From contig DAIDMU010000072.1 of the NCBI GenBank assembly GCA_027448805.1, forward strand, positions 1-52,041: a DNA stretch of 52,041 bases, in the 5' to 3' direction. Every line of letters starts with the position of its first letter. The first letter of the stretch is position 1. Of the stretch, positions 15,846 through 24,994 are shown piece after piece. Below the pieces are notes generated by a model. The model saw only the letters and a program-made list of their open reading frames with translations. It did no database searches and was not told the DNA's origin. The stretch is from Sulfurimonas sp. (GTDB taxonomy: Bacteria; Campylobacterota; Campylobacteria; Campylobacterales; Sulfurimonadaceae). The translations under genes and the position numbers were made by a program.

Positions 15846-18800
15846 TTAGGCATATTTTGTAAACAGAGATTTTAACAGATCTCTGTTTACCACATTATCT
15901 ATTATTTCATCTACGTGCTCTATATGTTGTGAACTGTTTTTTTGAATAGAGTCATCTACTAAGACGACATGGGATTCAAGTCCGTTGGAGAGGCTCAGTT
16001 TTCTAATGCTTGAAGCTATCTCTTGAACATCTAAATCACTATACTCCTTGTCAAAAAGAACAACTTTGTAAGAGTAGTTATTTATAAGCTCTTGAAAGTC
16101 TATCAAAGAGGATGCTATCTCATAGGTTAAGCCGCCCATTGCTTCTATCACTTTGGTGTACAGTCTTGTTTCAAAAGCGCTTTTTTTAGCAATCAATATA
16201 TCCGCTCTATATTCAGGAGTTGTGTGTTCCTGAGCTTCGGTTAGTTTTTCTACTAGAACATCTTGCGCGCTCATATTTTGTGTCTCATGAGCTTCGGATT
16301 TTGGCATGTCGGCAGCCTCAACTATATAATCAGCCAAGAAGTTATTGAGTACTGATATTATCTCCGCACGTACAAGCGGTTTTGTCGTATATTCATCAAG
16401 CCCTGCAGCCAGGAACTTCTCTCTGTCTCCTTTTAGGGCATTTGCCGTTAGCGCAACGATAGGTGTATGAGGCTGATTGTAGTCATGCTCCCACTCTAAA
16501 ATCTCAGCAGTTGCTTCAACCCCGTCAAGGAACGGCATCTGAATATCCATAAATATAAGATCATAATTTCCGTCTTTTCTCTTTTGAAACGCATCAAGAC
16601 CATTGTTTGCAATAGTTACGGTTAACCCTAAATCCTCAAGCGTTCTTTGGATAAGTTTTTGATTTATTATATTGTCTTCCGCAACCAAGACGTTAGCAAC
16701 AAATTTTGATTTGCTTAAGTCAAACTTTTTACGAGACTGCTTCTTAACAACCTGAGTAGCAGAATTTAATAATACATAGTTCTCTAATGCCAGCTTTATC
16801 TTACTTGAGTGTATAGGTTCATAAAGAATTTTAAATATATCAAAGCCAAGCGAATCTACTCGCTTCATTAAATTTGATTTTGTTAAAACTATAAGTTCCT
16901 GCGGAAGTTTTGCAAATTCACGCAGAGAATCTTCCGTCACATAATCATAATCCACAAACAGAAGATTATAGTTTGCCTCTTTTTGAAGAATCTCTATTTT
17001 GCTTATATCTTTAAATGTCGTATATCCGACCCCAAAATAATCAAGATACTCTCTCAAATATCTGTCCTGTTTTTTAAGTTTTACGGAGTCGCTTAAAATC
17101 AGTGCTTTTAGAGTGTTGAAACTTCCTTGAGAGCTTTCGTTTAGAGTTTCAACTTCTTCAAAATCAATAGTGAAGAAGAAAGTTGTACCCTCTCCAACCT
17201 TACTCTCTAAGTCAAGTTTACCGCCCATAAGCTCAACGAAATTGCTTGAAATTGTAAGTCCAAGTCCAGTACCGCCGTATTTACGCGTAATAGAAGTGTC
17301 GGCTTGAGAAAATGCTTCAAAGATTTTAGATTTTTGCTCGCTCGTAACACCGATACCGCTATCTTGAATCTCAAACTTAACTCTTGTTTTACCTATCTCG
17401 CTAGAATTGACTCTTCTGATATTGACGTTGATTGAACCTGCATTGTTGGTAAATTTGACGGCATTTGAAAGAAGGTTGATAATAACCTCTTTAAGTTTTG
17501 TAGGGTCGCCTTTAAGTGGAAATTCAAGACTTGGGTCGATGAAACAGCCGAGATTAATATGTTTTTCACTAGCACGAACCGCATAAACTTCAACAGCGCT
17601 TTCAAACTCTAATATCGGGTTGAATGCAATATGTTCTATTTCGAGTTTATTACTTTCAATTTTAGAGAGGTCAAGAATGTTGTTGATGATTTCAAGCAGG
17701 TTCTCAGAACTTTTTTCAATAATGTCGACAAATTCACTCTGCTCCTCTTTTAAGCCTGAATCTTTCAAAAGTTCAGTAAATCCGACAATACCGTTTAGCG
17801 GAGTACGTATCTCATGTGACATATTTGCCAAGAACATTGATTTTGCTTCACTCGCCTCTTGGGCAGAGAGTTTATCTCTTTTTGTCTGCTCAATAATCTC
17901 TTCAAGAAGCGCATAAGCCAAGTCCGTACCTTCTGATGTATGGAGGTTTATTTGTCTGCTGCTCGAGTCATAATCCTCAGCAACTTTTCCTAAAACGCTC
18001 TCAAGGTGTTTTATGTTGTTGGTAATCTCTTTTGAGAGGATATAACCAAGAAGCGCAAGAACGATTGCAACGAGCCATACGGATAGGGTTATTATTAGTA
18101 CTTGCAGAGAATTTTTTTGTACATCGCTTGCCCTGTTATTCATGGCATTAAGAAGCAAGTTTTCTGCCTCAGAGATAATGTTGATCTTTTCTGACAACAT
18201 TGTAAACCAAATACCGGAGTCAATCTCATACTCTCCGCTCTCGGCAACTGAAATAATCGCGGTTCTTTCATTGTTTATATCTTGAAATAATTCTATATTC
18301 TCTTCAGTCGTAAACAGTGCGTCCAGTTTAGTTACCAGAGCTTTGTTATGTATCCCCTCATAGTTAATAGCATCAGCTTTACCGATAATAGAAATCCACT
18401 TATTTAAGTCTTCGCTTTCCAATGCTGTTGAACGAGAGATGATATATGCAAGATAACCTCTCTCAATTCCAGAAGCCTCTTTGGCATTAACCATTGAGAT
18501 ATATAGAGAGTAGAGCTCATTAATCTCTTTATCTACCTGATTGTCAGCAATTTGCTCCAGCTGCTTAATGAAAACTTCTTGAACCGCAACATAAACGTTC
18601 ATAAACATTTCATTAAACTCTATTTTATGTTCATCCACAAGCGGTCTAACCGATTTGATTTTAGCCATAGAAGCAATAACGCCGTCTATGTTGGCACAAG
18701 CCAAACACTCTGATTTGTTTTTGCTATCTTTGTGTGTATGGAGTGTTGTATTATTTTGTGAATACTCAAGATATTTGGCTGCCTTTTCATCGACAACTTT

Positions 18801-19052
18801 TCTCTGCTCATTGAGAGATTTTAAAATATTTTCTGTTTTATTGCCGAGATACATTGCGCTCATACCGCGTTCACGGGCAACATTACCTACCACTTCATTA
18901 AGATGCTTGTTTTGATCCAATTTGTCTTGAAGTTCTTGCGCTGCATTAAACGCAACGTAAGAGTTATAAAGATAGTAACTTGTTACCGAAAAGAGAATAA
19001 AAATCGGTAAAAGACTTATTAGCCTTAATCTATTTTTTAATCCAAGTTGCAT
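15846..19052 (-). CDS. NIT-domain hybrid histidine kinase with multiple receivers
   Basis: This is a 1,068-residue membrane sensor kinase. TM1 is near residues 11-32 and TM2 near 319-341. Between them is a periplasmic all-helical region with the NIT signature VARERGMSAMYLGN and a second IERGYLAYI segment; NIT domains are associated with nitrate/nitrite sensing. An insert HTHKDSKNKSECLACANID holds a CxxC pair with nearby His. The kinase core has phospho-acceptor His413 in MSHEIRTPLNG and ATP-binding GTGLGLTIS. C-terminal to it are a degenerate receiver-like segment, a complete receiver (D836 in LIFMDIQMP, K in YTTKPL), and another receiver-like fold at the end (VVLFDKEYSD). The start overlaps the HPt gene's stop (TAATG). 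The stimulus is inferred only. Confidence 0.9.
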   Translation of the reverse strand: MQLGLKNRLRLISLLPIFILFSVTSYYLYNSYVAFNAAQELQDKLDQNKHLNEVVGNVARERGMSAMYLGNKTENILKSLNEQRKVVDEKAAKYLEYSQNNTTLHTHKDSKNKSECLACANIDGVIASMAKIKSVRPLVDEHKIEFNEMFMNVYVAVQEVFIKQLEQIADNQVDKEINELYSLYISMVNAKEASGIERGYLAYIISRSTALESEDLNKWISIIGKADAINYEGIHNKALVTKLDALFTTEENIELFQDINNERTAIISVAESGEYEIDSGIWFTMLSEKINIISEAENLLLNAMNNRASDVQKNSLQVLIITLSVWLVAIVLALLGYILSKEITNNIKHLESVLGKVAEDYDSSSRQINLHTSEGTDLAYALLEEIIEQTKRDKLSAQEASEAKSMFLANMSHEIRTPLNGIVGFTELLKDSGLKEEQSEFVDIIEKSSENLLEIINNILDLSKIESNKLEIEHIAFNPILEFESAVEVYAVRASEKHINLGCFIDPSLEFPLKGDPTKLKEVIINLLSNAVKFTNNAGSINVNIRRVNSSEIGKTRVKFEIQDSGIGVTSEQKSKIFEAFSQADTSITRKYGGTGLGLTISSNFVELMGGKLDLESKVGEGTTFFFTIDFEEVETLNESSQGSFNTLKALILSDSVKLKKQDRYLREYLDYFGVGYTTFKDISKIEILQKEANYNLLFVDYDYVTEDSLREFAKLPQELIVLTKSNLMKRVDSLGFDIFKILYEPIHSSKIKLALENYVLLNSATQVVKKQSRKKFDLSKSKFVANVLVAEDNIINQKLIQRTLEDLGLTVTIANNGLDAFQKRKDGNYDLIFMDIQMPFLDGVEATAEILEWEHDYNQPHTPIVALTANALKGDREKFLAAGLDEYTTKPLVRAEIISVLNNFLADYIVEAADMPKSEAHETQNMSAQDVLVEKLTEAQEHTTPEYRADILIAKKSAFETRLYTKVIEAMGGLTYEIASSLIDFQELINNYSYKVVLFDKEYSDLDVQEIASSIRKLSLSNGLESHVVLVDDSIQKNSSQHIEHVDEIIDNVVNRDLLKSLFTKYA

Positions 19053-20647
19053 TATTTACCCTCTGTTTTTGAGATTAAATCTAGTTTTGAGAGAACACTT
19101 TTTACAAAAGCTTTAGCACTATTTGCATCAGTTGAGTTGATAATAGCTTCTAGTGAGCTGTCAAAATCGTGAATCCTCATGTTTTCACTCATCACTTTTA
19201 GTTTTATAGCGGCACTCTTGCATGCATATAAATCATTTTTTTCAATAGAGCTGCTCATTGACTTTGAGAGATCTTTCGTTTCACTCAAGTAATCTTCAAA
19301 CAGTTCATTAAAACTATCTATGTCCAAGCCAATATCATGTGCTATCTTTTTTTTGTCATAATGGAGAACGGTCTCTTGAACCTCTTCGATTTTATCTTGA
19401 ATAACGCTTTTTGGCTCCTCTAAAGCAGGCAAATCTTCATCAACCATCATAGCTTCATCTATCTCTGCAATAGGTTTTTGCTTTAAAAAATCATCATCCG
19501 CCAGTTCCGGCATATCTATGGAGTCAGGAACTTGCGAATCATCAATCTCTATAGTTGAGAAATCTTTTGGTTTATCAGTTTTTTTAGCAGGTGAAAAGCT
19601 GTCGTCTTTAAATGATAAAACAAAATCCTCTTCAACTTCTTTAGGCTTTTCTACGGGAGCCAAAGGCTCAGGTGGCGTGTTTTCTTTGTTGTCCAATTTA
19701 TTTATGATTCTATACAGCCTATTTAGATTTGCCATAATTTCATCGTCATTGTTTGATGAGTTGATTATCGTTAAGGCGTCCAGCGCATCTTCAATTCTAA
19801 GATTCGCGGCAACACCTTTGAGTTTGTGAGACTGTATTTTTAGATTATCACTGTTTCCTATTTTTGCCGATTCGTAAAGGTCATTTTTAAAACTGTTTGC
19901 CTGCGCAATAAAGTCCTGTATAAACTCTTCTACCAAATCTATCGGCAAGCCAAGGTCTTCAGATGCAACATGCGGGTCATATATGTAATCTGCAAAAGAG
20001 TCCTCTTCTTTATGTTCTTCTTTTTTTTCAATAACTTGTTTTTTCAGAGGCTCTTTAACAACAGGTTTTTCTTTTTCAACAACCGGCTCTGCTACAATTT
20101 CTCTCTTTTCTTCTTCAATCTCTATATCAAGAGGTTTGCCAACATCAAAGGCAAATTCGTGGGCATCTTCCTCATAAATGTCTTTAACAATATTTGGATT
20201 TAGGCGCTCATGCGTGACATCACTTTTTGGAGCGGCTTTTGGGGGAGTTATAGGCTCTTTAACCGCTTCATCCTGTTTCTGCGCCACACTGATAGCTATT
20301 TTTTCATTTTGCGCTTGTGATAAAGCTTTAATATTTGGCAACTCTATGATGTAGGCTTTCTGGGTAGGGCTATCGACCAAATAGATTGTTCTGATATCGA
20401 TGGTTGTCGAGTAGCTCTTGCCTTTAACATTAATAATCGCTTTGGAATCTACACCGCTGTCGCTGCAGGTAATATAATCAATCCAGTGAACATGTTTAAA
20501 ATTATGAATGTAACCCGGTGATTTTACAAACAAATCGGCAAAATCTGCTACTTCAGCGCGTAAATCTGCGAGACTTGAGAAGCCAAGAGTTTTTAAATCA
20601 CTCTCATCAATTCCTAAAAACTCTTTTTTATGATTATAGATTAACAT
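19052..20647 (-). CDS. HPt-domain phosphotransfer protein (one intact, one degenerate module)
   Basis: The 531-residue cytoplasmic protein has an N-terminal globular region (1-120, PAS-like in character but not firmly assigned). A long acidic, Pro/Lys/Glu-rich linker follows, then an HPt module with the phosphorylatable His274 in QSHKLKGVAANLRI. A second Asp/Glu-rich linker leads to a C-terminal repeat of the same fold reading SAAIKLKVMSENMRI, where the His is replaced and the Gly lost. The second module therefore cannot carry phosphate and may only dock. It sits directly upstream of the hybrid kinase with a one-base overlap, so it should shuttle phosphate from that kinase. AAAGGG precedes the ATG. 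Confidence 0.82.
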   Translation of the reverse strand: MLIYNHKKEFLGIDESDLKTLGFSSLADLRAEVADFADLFVKSPGYIHNFKHVHWIDYITCSDSGVDSKAIINVKGKSYSTTIDIRTIYLVDSPTQKAYIIELPNIKALSQAQNEKIAISVAQKQDEAVKEPITPPKAAPKSDVTHERLNPNIVKDIYEEDAHEFAFDVGKPLDIEIEEEKREIVAEPVVEKEKPVVKEPLKKQVIEKKEEHKEEDSFADYIYDPHVASEDLGLPIDLVEEFIQDFIAQANSFKNDLYESAKIGNSDNLKIQSHKLKGVAANLRIEDALDALTIINSSNNDDEIMANLNRLYRIINKLDNKENTPPEPLAPVEKPKEVEEDFVLSFKDDSFSPAKKTDKPKDFSTIEIDDSQVPDSIDMPELADDDFLKQKPIAEIDEAMMVDEDLPALEEPKSVIQDKIEEVQETVLHYDKKKIAHDIGLDIDSFNELFEDYLSETKDLSKSMSSSIEKNDLYACKSAAIKLKVMSENMRIHDFDSSLEAIINSTDANSAKAFVKSVLSKLDLISKTEGK

Positions 20648-20660
20648 GTGAACCCTTTAC

Positions 20661-21065
20661 TTAATTATTAGTGTTTTGATGAGATTTTTCATTCTCTTGG
20701 ATGTTTTTTCTAGGAGAAGGCTTGCTTACGGAGATATATCCTGTTGTTTGCCCTTTTTTGTCTAGTATCGGAGCAATTTCTATATCAGTCCAGTAGTAAC
20801 GGCCGTCTTTACGCAGATTTTTAAGCATGCCGTTGTAGACTTGGCCGCTGCTTAGAGTTTTCCACATCTTTTCATATACGGCTTGGTCAACGTCTGGATG
20901 TTTTATTATGCTGTGGCTGGTGTTGATAAGCTCATCAATCGTATAACCTGATATTTCACAAAATTTTCTATTGACAAAAGTTATGTTACCCTTCAAATCT
21001 GTTTGACTAATAGCTACTTTGCCTTCAAAAACATACTCTTCATTTTTCGGTACAACTTTGTTCAT
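20661..21065 (-). CDS. CetB/Aer-like PAS sensor protein
   Basis: The 134-residue protein is a single PAS domain of the Aer/CetB type: QTDLKGNITFVNRKFCEISGYTIDEL, then HSIIKHPDVDQAVYEKMWKTL and NLRKDGRYYWTDIEIAPI. In Aer and in Campylobacter CetB this domain binds FAD and reports redox state for energy taxis. There is no transmembrane or signalling domain, so it must pass its signal to a partner; no CetA-like transducer is in the window. It heads the operon with HPt, NIT-kinase and receiver genes (13-base gap), which suggests it modulates that pathway. A flavin is inferred from family resemblance only. Confidence 0.8.
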   Translation of the reverse strand: MNKVVPKNEEYVFEGKVAISQTDLKGNITFVNRKFCEISGYTIDELINTSHSIIKHPDVDQAVYEKMWKTLSSGQVYNGMLKNLRKDGRYYWTDIEIAPILDKKGQTTGYISVSKPSPRKNIQENEKSHQNTNN

Positions 21066-21136
21066 AGAAACCTCTGTGTAATATAGTTAACGTCATAAAC
21101 TCGACTAAATATATCATTAATAGTTTAAAAAAAAAC

Positions 21137-22939
21137 TTATATATAAATATTTTTTATTATTTTTGCATCTTTTAGGTTTAAAATAGAACTTATTTCTTCA
21201 ACGCTTGATTTTTTTAGTGCATCAAACGTGCCAAAGTGTTTTAGTAACTTTACAATCTTTGCTTGAGATATCCCTTTGAGCGTCAAAAGCTTACTCTCTT
21301 GGTCAAGTTTTAGTTTGGTTTTTTTGTGAAAGCCTATGGCGCATCTGTGGGCTTCATCCCTTAGTTTCTGTACCCATTGGAGTTTTTTATCGCTCTCTTG
21401 GAGTTTAAAAGCGCTCTCTTTTGTGTGGATGATATCTTTTGCTTTTCCTTTGGCACGGTGGGCTTTTGCGTCAATTTTTTCTTTCGATATAGCTATAACA
21501 TCTAAAAAAATTCCCTCTGACTCCAAAATTTCAAGAGCAAGATTTAAAAGTGTGCTTCCGCCGTCTAAAATCCATAAATCAGGCGGAGAGTTTTTAGAAA
21601 AACTCTCCGCTCTTCTTGTAAGAAGCTCTCTCATTTGAGAGTACTCGTCTCTTGCATTTAGATGGTAGATACGATAGTTTTTTTTATCAAATTTGCCATC
21701 CTCATAGACCGCCATTGCTCCGACGGTTGCCACTCCAGACATATGTGAGTTGTCAAAAATTTCTACACGATTAGGAGTTTTTTGCAGTGAAAAAAGTTCC
21801 TTTATTTCATCTATTATTTCGATATCACTTTGTTTATGCTCTTTTTTTAGAAGCTCGGAGGCGTTGATGAGAGCCAAATCTATAAGCTGTTTTTTATTTC
21901 CGGTTTTTGGCACTCTTATATGTGCTTTTTTTTCAAAAAGTGTCGTGAGGTAGCTCTCTATAATATCTCTGCCTTCAAACTCTGAGGCTACTAAGATTGG
22001 TGCTATAATTGGAGGTTTGCCGCTAGAGTAGAACTCCATTATTACCCTTTGGTATATCTCATCTTCATCATACCCTTCGTGAAGCTGAATATAGTCGTAA
22101 GTAGAGGAGATTATTTTGCCCTCTCGCATAAACATTCTGACAACAACTGCTCTGTTTGGTGTGTTTTGTACCACAAAAATGTCATAATTTTCATTGCTTG
22201 CAAAATCTATCTCGCTCTTAATCTCTGAACGGCCTATTCTTTCGCATCTGTCTCTTATCTCGCTTGCCTCTTCAAAACGGAGGTTCTCGGCATAAAAGAG
22301 CATCTTCTCTTCTAGTCTTTTTATCAATATTTTTTTGTTTTGAATCAACTCTTTTGCCGTGTCAAGCTCTTTTTTGTAGGTCTCCTCTGAAACTTCCAGC
22401 TCACATGGACCCAGACACTTTCCTATCTGATAGTAGAGGCAGAGTTTTTTTGATTTTAGAGGCCCTTTTTTTTGAACAAGCCTGCATATCTCATAGACAG
22501 AGTCCAAAATATCTCGAGCACCCACGGAATATGGACCATAGTATTTAATATTTGGAGATTTTATAATTTTTCTAGTTATCTCAAACCTTGGGTAACTCCG
22601 CGAGTTGTCTATGTAGATGTATGGATATGTCTTATCGTCGCGAAGCAAAATATTGTACTTTGGAGTAAGCTGTTTTATAAGTGAATTTTCAAGTATTAGC
22701 GCATCGTGTTCTGAATTTACGACTATGTAGTTCATAGAGAGCGTCTCAGAAATCATCTTTGTAATTCTGCTTGAGAGATTTGGGTTAGGTTTTAGCTCCG
22801 GAGTGAAGTTAAAATAGCTCTTTACCCTTTTTGCCAGACTCTTCGCTTTTCCAATGTAGAGCAGATGTCCGTTTTTATCGAAATATTGGTATATTCCGGC
22901 AGAATTCGGCAGCTGTTTTATAGTCTCTTCAAGATTCAT
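21137..22939 (-). CDS. uvrC: UvrABC excinuclease subunit C
   Basis: UvrC makes both incisions in nucleotide excision repair after loading by UvrAB. The 600-residue protein has the N-terminal GIY-YIG nuclease ([30 protein letters not shown], 3' incision), a UVR motif ([14 protein letters not shown] near 220-235), the RNase H-like endonuclease core ([18 protein letters not shown]) for the 5' incision, and C-terminal helix-hairpin-helix ([21 protein letters not shown]). Length fits the family. The start overlaps the end of the DUF721 gene by 11 bases, so they form an operon. Confidence 0.96.
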   Translation of the reverse strand: MNLEETIKQLPNSAGIYQYFDKNGHLLYIGKAKSLAKRVKSYFNFTPELKPNPNLSSRITKMISETLSMNYIVVNSEHDALILENSLIKQLTPKYNILLRDDKTYPYIYIDNSRSYPRFEITRKIIKSPNIKYYGPYSVGARDILDSVYEICRLVQKKGPLKSKKLCLYYQIGKCLGPCELEVSEETYKKELDTAKELIQNKKILIKRLEEKMLFYAENLRFEEASEIRDRCERIGRSEIKSEIDFASNENYDIFVVQNTPNRAVVVRMFMREGKIISSTYDYIQLHEGYDEDEIYQRVIMEFYSSGKPPIIAPILVASEFEGRDIIESYLTTLFEKKAHIRVPKTGNKKQLIDLALINASELLKKEHKQSDIEIIDEIKELFSLQKTPNRVEIFDNSHMSGVATVGAMAVYEDGKFDKKNYRIYHLNARDEYSQMRELLTRRAESFSKNSPPDLWILDGGSTLLNLALEILESEGIFLDVIAISKEKIDAKAHRAKGKAKDIIHTKESAFKLQESDKKLQWVQKLRDEAHRCAIGFHKKTKLKLDQESKLLTLKGISQAKIVKLLKHFGTFDALKKSSVEEISSILNLKDAKIIKNIYI

Positions 22940-23387
22940 GATTGTTAGTTTCTTTTATAATTTTTTGGATGCTTCTGACTAATGAATTTAATTTCTCGTC
23001 TTCTATATTTACCTCAAAATTACCGGTTGAACGCTCTTTGTAGATTTGTTTCACCTCTTTGAAATTTTCTTGACTCTTTTTTGGGGTATGTGTCACAAAA
23101 GCTTTTATATCATCAAAGATACTCTCTTTGCACTCTTTGCACTCCTCGGGCATATAAAACTTTAAAGCACTTTTAATGCTTTGTATATTATTATCAAACT
23201 CTTGTTTCCCAACGGGATGATTAAATACAAAAAATAGGGTTCTGTTTTTTATGTAGGCAAAGTTGATCATTTTTTGTACAGGTGCAGTGAACATAGATTG
23301 TACTATTTTAATACACTTGTAATAAGATAGTTTAGAGAATTGAGGTCTACTTTGAATAGAGTTTATAATTTGAGCAGCGTTTTTCAT
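22929..23387 (-). CDS. DUF721 (DciA-like) family protein
   Basis: The 152-residue protein opens [33 protein letters not shown] and continues with a small alpha/beta core ([27 protein letters not shown]), resembling DUF721 proteins, a family that includes the helicase loader/operator DciA. The central [10 protein letters not shown] has a CxxC pair. The assignment is by general resemblance, not by a diagnostic motif. Its 3' end overlaps uvrC. The start region overlaps the 5' end of the divergent lipoprotein gene, and a TATAAT box on its own strand lies six bases before the ATG with no visible ribosome binding site, so the message may be leaderless. Confidence 0.6.
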   Translation of the reverse strand: MKNAAQIINSIQSRPQFSKLSYYKCIKIVQSMFTAPVQKMINFAYIKNRTLFFVFNHPVGKQEFDNNIQSIKSALKFYMPEECKECKESIFDDIKAFVTHTPKKSQENFKEVKQIYKERSTGNFEVNIEDEKLNSLVRSIQKIIKETNNHES

Positions 23388-23546
23388 TTAGTAATTATAG
23401 CAATGTTTTTGTTAAGTTTGAGTGGATGTGGATACAGGGCAGATCCATATTATTTAGAGAATGCGCCACAGGGTGATAATAATATAAAATTTATTATCAA
23501 AAAGCCAAGCAGTGATAATAATGAAAGCGATAATGTAAATAGATGA
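23352..23546 (+). CDS. small lipoprotein upstream of nadB
   Basis: From a TTG start behind GAGG the protein is 64 residues: a hydrophobic segment ([16 protein letters not shown]) with lipobox LSGC (Cys26), then GYRADPYYLENAPQG and a short Asn/Lys/Asp-rich tail. The ORF track begins four codons earlier at another TTG that contains the ribosome binding site. CGYxxDPYY is reminiscent of small Gram-negative lipoproteins of the LptM/YifL type; that link is tentative. The stop overlaps the nadB ATG (ATGA), so it is translationally coupled to nadB. Confidence 0.65.
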   Translation: MNRVYNLSSVFHLVIIAMFLLSLSGCGYRADPYYLENAPQGDNNIKFIIKKPSSDNNESDNVNR

Positions 23547-24994
23547 AATATGATGTGATAATAGTAGGTGCGGGCGTAGCAGGTCTTTATGCCGCAATGC
23601 ATCTGCCGCGTGATAAAAAAGTTCTTCTTATAAACAAAAGAGAAACTTTCAAATGCAATAGCTTTTATGCCCAAGGCGGTATAGCTCTAGCCATTGATAA
23701 AGAGGATATTCCGCTGCATATAAAGGATACGCTTGATGCAGGAGCAGGTCTTTGTGATGAAGAGGCTGTAAAAGTTCTGAGCGAGAGTTCAAGAGGTATT
23801 ATTGATGATTTAATAGCGCGCGGATTTGAGTTTGACAAAGACAGAGAGGGGAAATTGCTCTATACAAAGGAGGCGGCCCACTCGAAAGAGCGCATACTTC
23901 ATGCGGGCGGAGATGCAACCGGCAGATACATGCACTACTTTTTGCTGGAGCAAAATCCACATCCTATGCTGACGGATGCCAGAGTCGTGGATTTGCTTAT
24001 AAAAGATGGTGAATGCTACGGCGTGACGGTGCTAGACCATAGAGAGAGCAGAAATATATATGCAGACAATGTAATAATTGCCAGCGGCGGGGTAGGCTCA
24101 CTATATGAGTATCACACAAATGCGCCGTGTATCAGCGCCGATATGCAGGGTCTTTGTGTTTTAAAAGGAATAGAGCTCGCAGACATGGAGATGATGCAGT
24201 TTCACCCGACCGTTTATGTTGATAACAACTCTGCTCAAAAGCTGCTCTTAACAGAGGCATTAAGAGGCGAGGGTGCTACCGTTGAGGATGAAAAGGGAAG
24301 AAGATTTCTGTTTGATTATGATGAGAGAGGCGAGCTTGCTTCAAGAGATATTGTCAGCAAAGCGATATATGATCATAATAAAAAAACGGGAATGCAGACA
24401 TACCTCTCATTTAAAAATTTTGACCATGTCTATTTTACAAAAAGATTTCCAAACTTATATAAAAATTTACAGCTTTTAGGGTTTGATGTGCCAAAGCAGA
24501 GAGTTCCGATATCTCCGGCTTTTCACTATGCAATAGGCGGGATAAAAACGGATATAAACGGTGCCGTGCCGAGTGTTAAATCTCTTTATGCCGTGGGCGA
24601 GGTTGCATCTACGAAAGTTCACGGTGCAAACAGACTTGCTTCAAACTCTCTTCTAGAGGGTCTTGTATTTGGGAAAAGGGCAGTCGAGGATATTTTAAAG
24701 AAAAAGAGTGCTAAAAAAGAGATAAAATTTGAAGTAAGCGATGAGGTAATGAGCCTTAAAGAGGATAAGGAGAAGAAGAATCTTCTTAGAAAAATCATGT
24801 GGGAAAATGTCTCAATAGTCAGAACGAAAAAAGGTCTAAGCAGTGCGCTTAGTCAAATAAATACTCTTTTAAATGAAAAAATCGGCAAACTTCTTAAATT
24901 TCGTCTGCTTACCGCAAAAGAGATTGTGAATGCGGCATTAGCCAGAGATGAGTCAATAGGTGTGCATTTTATAGAAAAGTGTGATAATGATTAA
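23543..24994 (+). CDS. nadB: L-aspartate oxidase
   Basis: NadB oxidises L-aspartate to iminoaspartate with FAD, the first step of de novo NAD synthesis. The 483-residue protein has the dinucleotide-binding motif DVIIVGAGVAGLYAA at the N-terminus, NSFYAQGGIALA (typical of NadB and the succinate dehydrogenase flavoprotein family), the active-site region MQFHPTVY and LLTEALRGEGA, and ends with a short helical domain. NadB can use fumarate under anaerobic conditions, which suits a microaerobic or anaerobic life. The start overlaps the lipoprotein stop and the end overlaps nhaD. nadA and nadC are not in this window. Confidence 0.94.
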   Translation: MKYDVIIVGAGVAGLYAAMHLPRDKKVLLINKRETFKCNSFYAQGGIALAIDKEDIPLHIKDTLDAGAGLCDEEAVKVLSESSRGIIDDLIARGFEFDKDREGKLLYTKEAAHSKERILHAGGDATGRYMHYFLLEQNPHPMLTDARVVDLLIKDGECYGVTVLDHRESRNIYADNVIIASGGVGSLYEYHTNAPCISADMQGLCVLKGIELADMEMMQFHPTVYVDNNSAQKLLLTEALRGEGATVEDEKGRRFLFDYDERGELASRDIVSKAIYDHNKKTGMQTYLSFKNFDHVYFTKRFPNLYKNLQLLGFDVPKQRVPISPAFHYAIGGIKTDINGAVPSVKSLYAVGEVASTKVHGANRLASNSLLEGLVFGKRAVEDILKKKSAKKEIKFEVSDEVMSLKEDKEKKNLLRKIMWENVSIVRTKKGLSSALSQINTLLNEKIGKLLKFRLLTAKEIVNAALARDESIGVHFIEKCDND

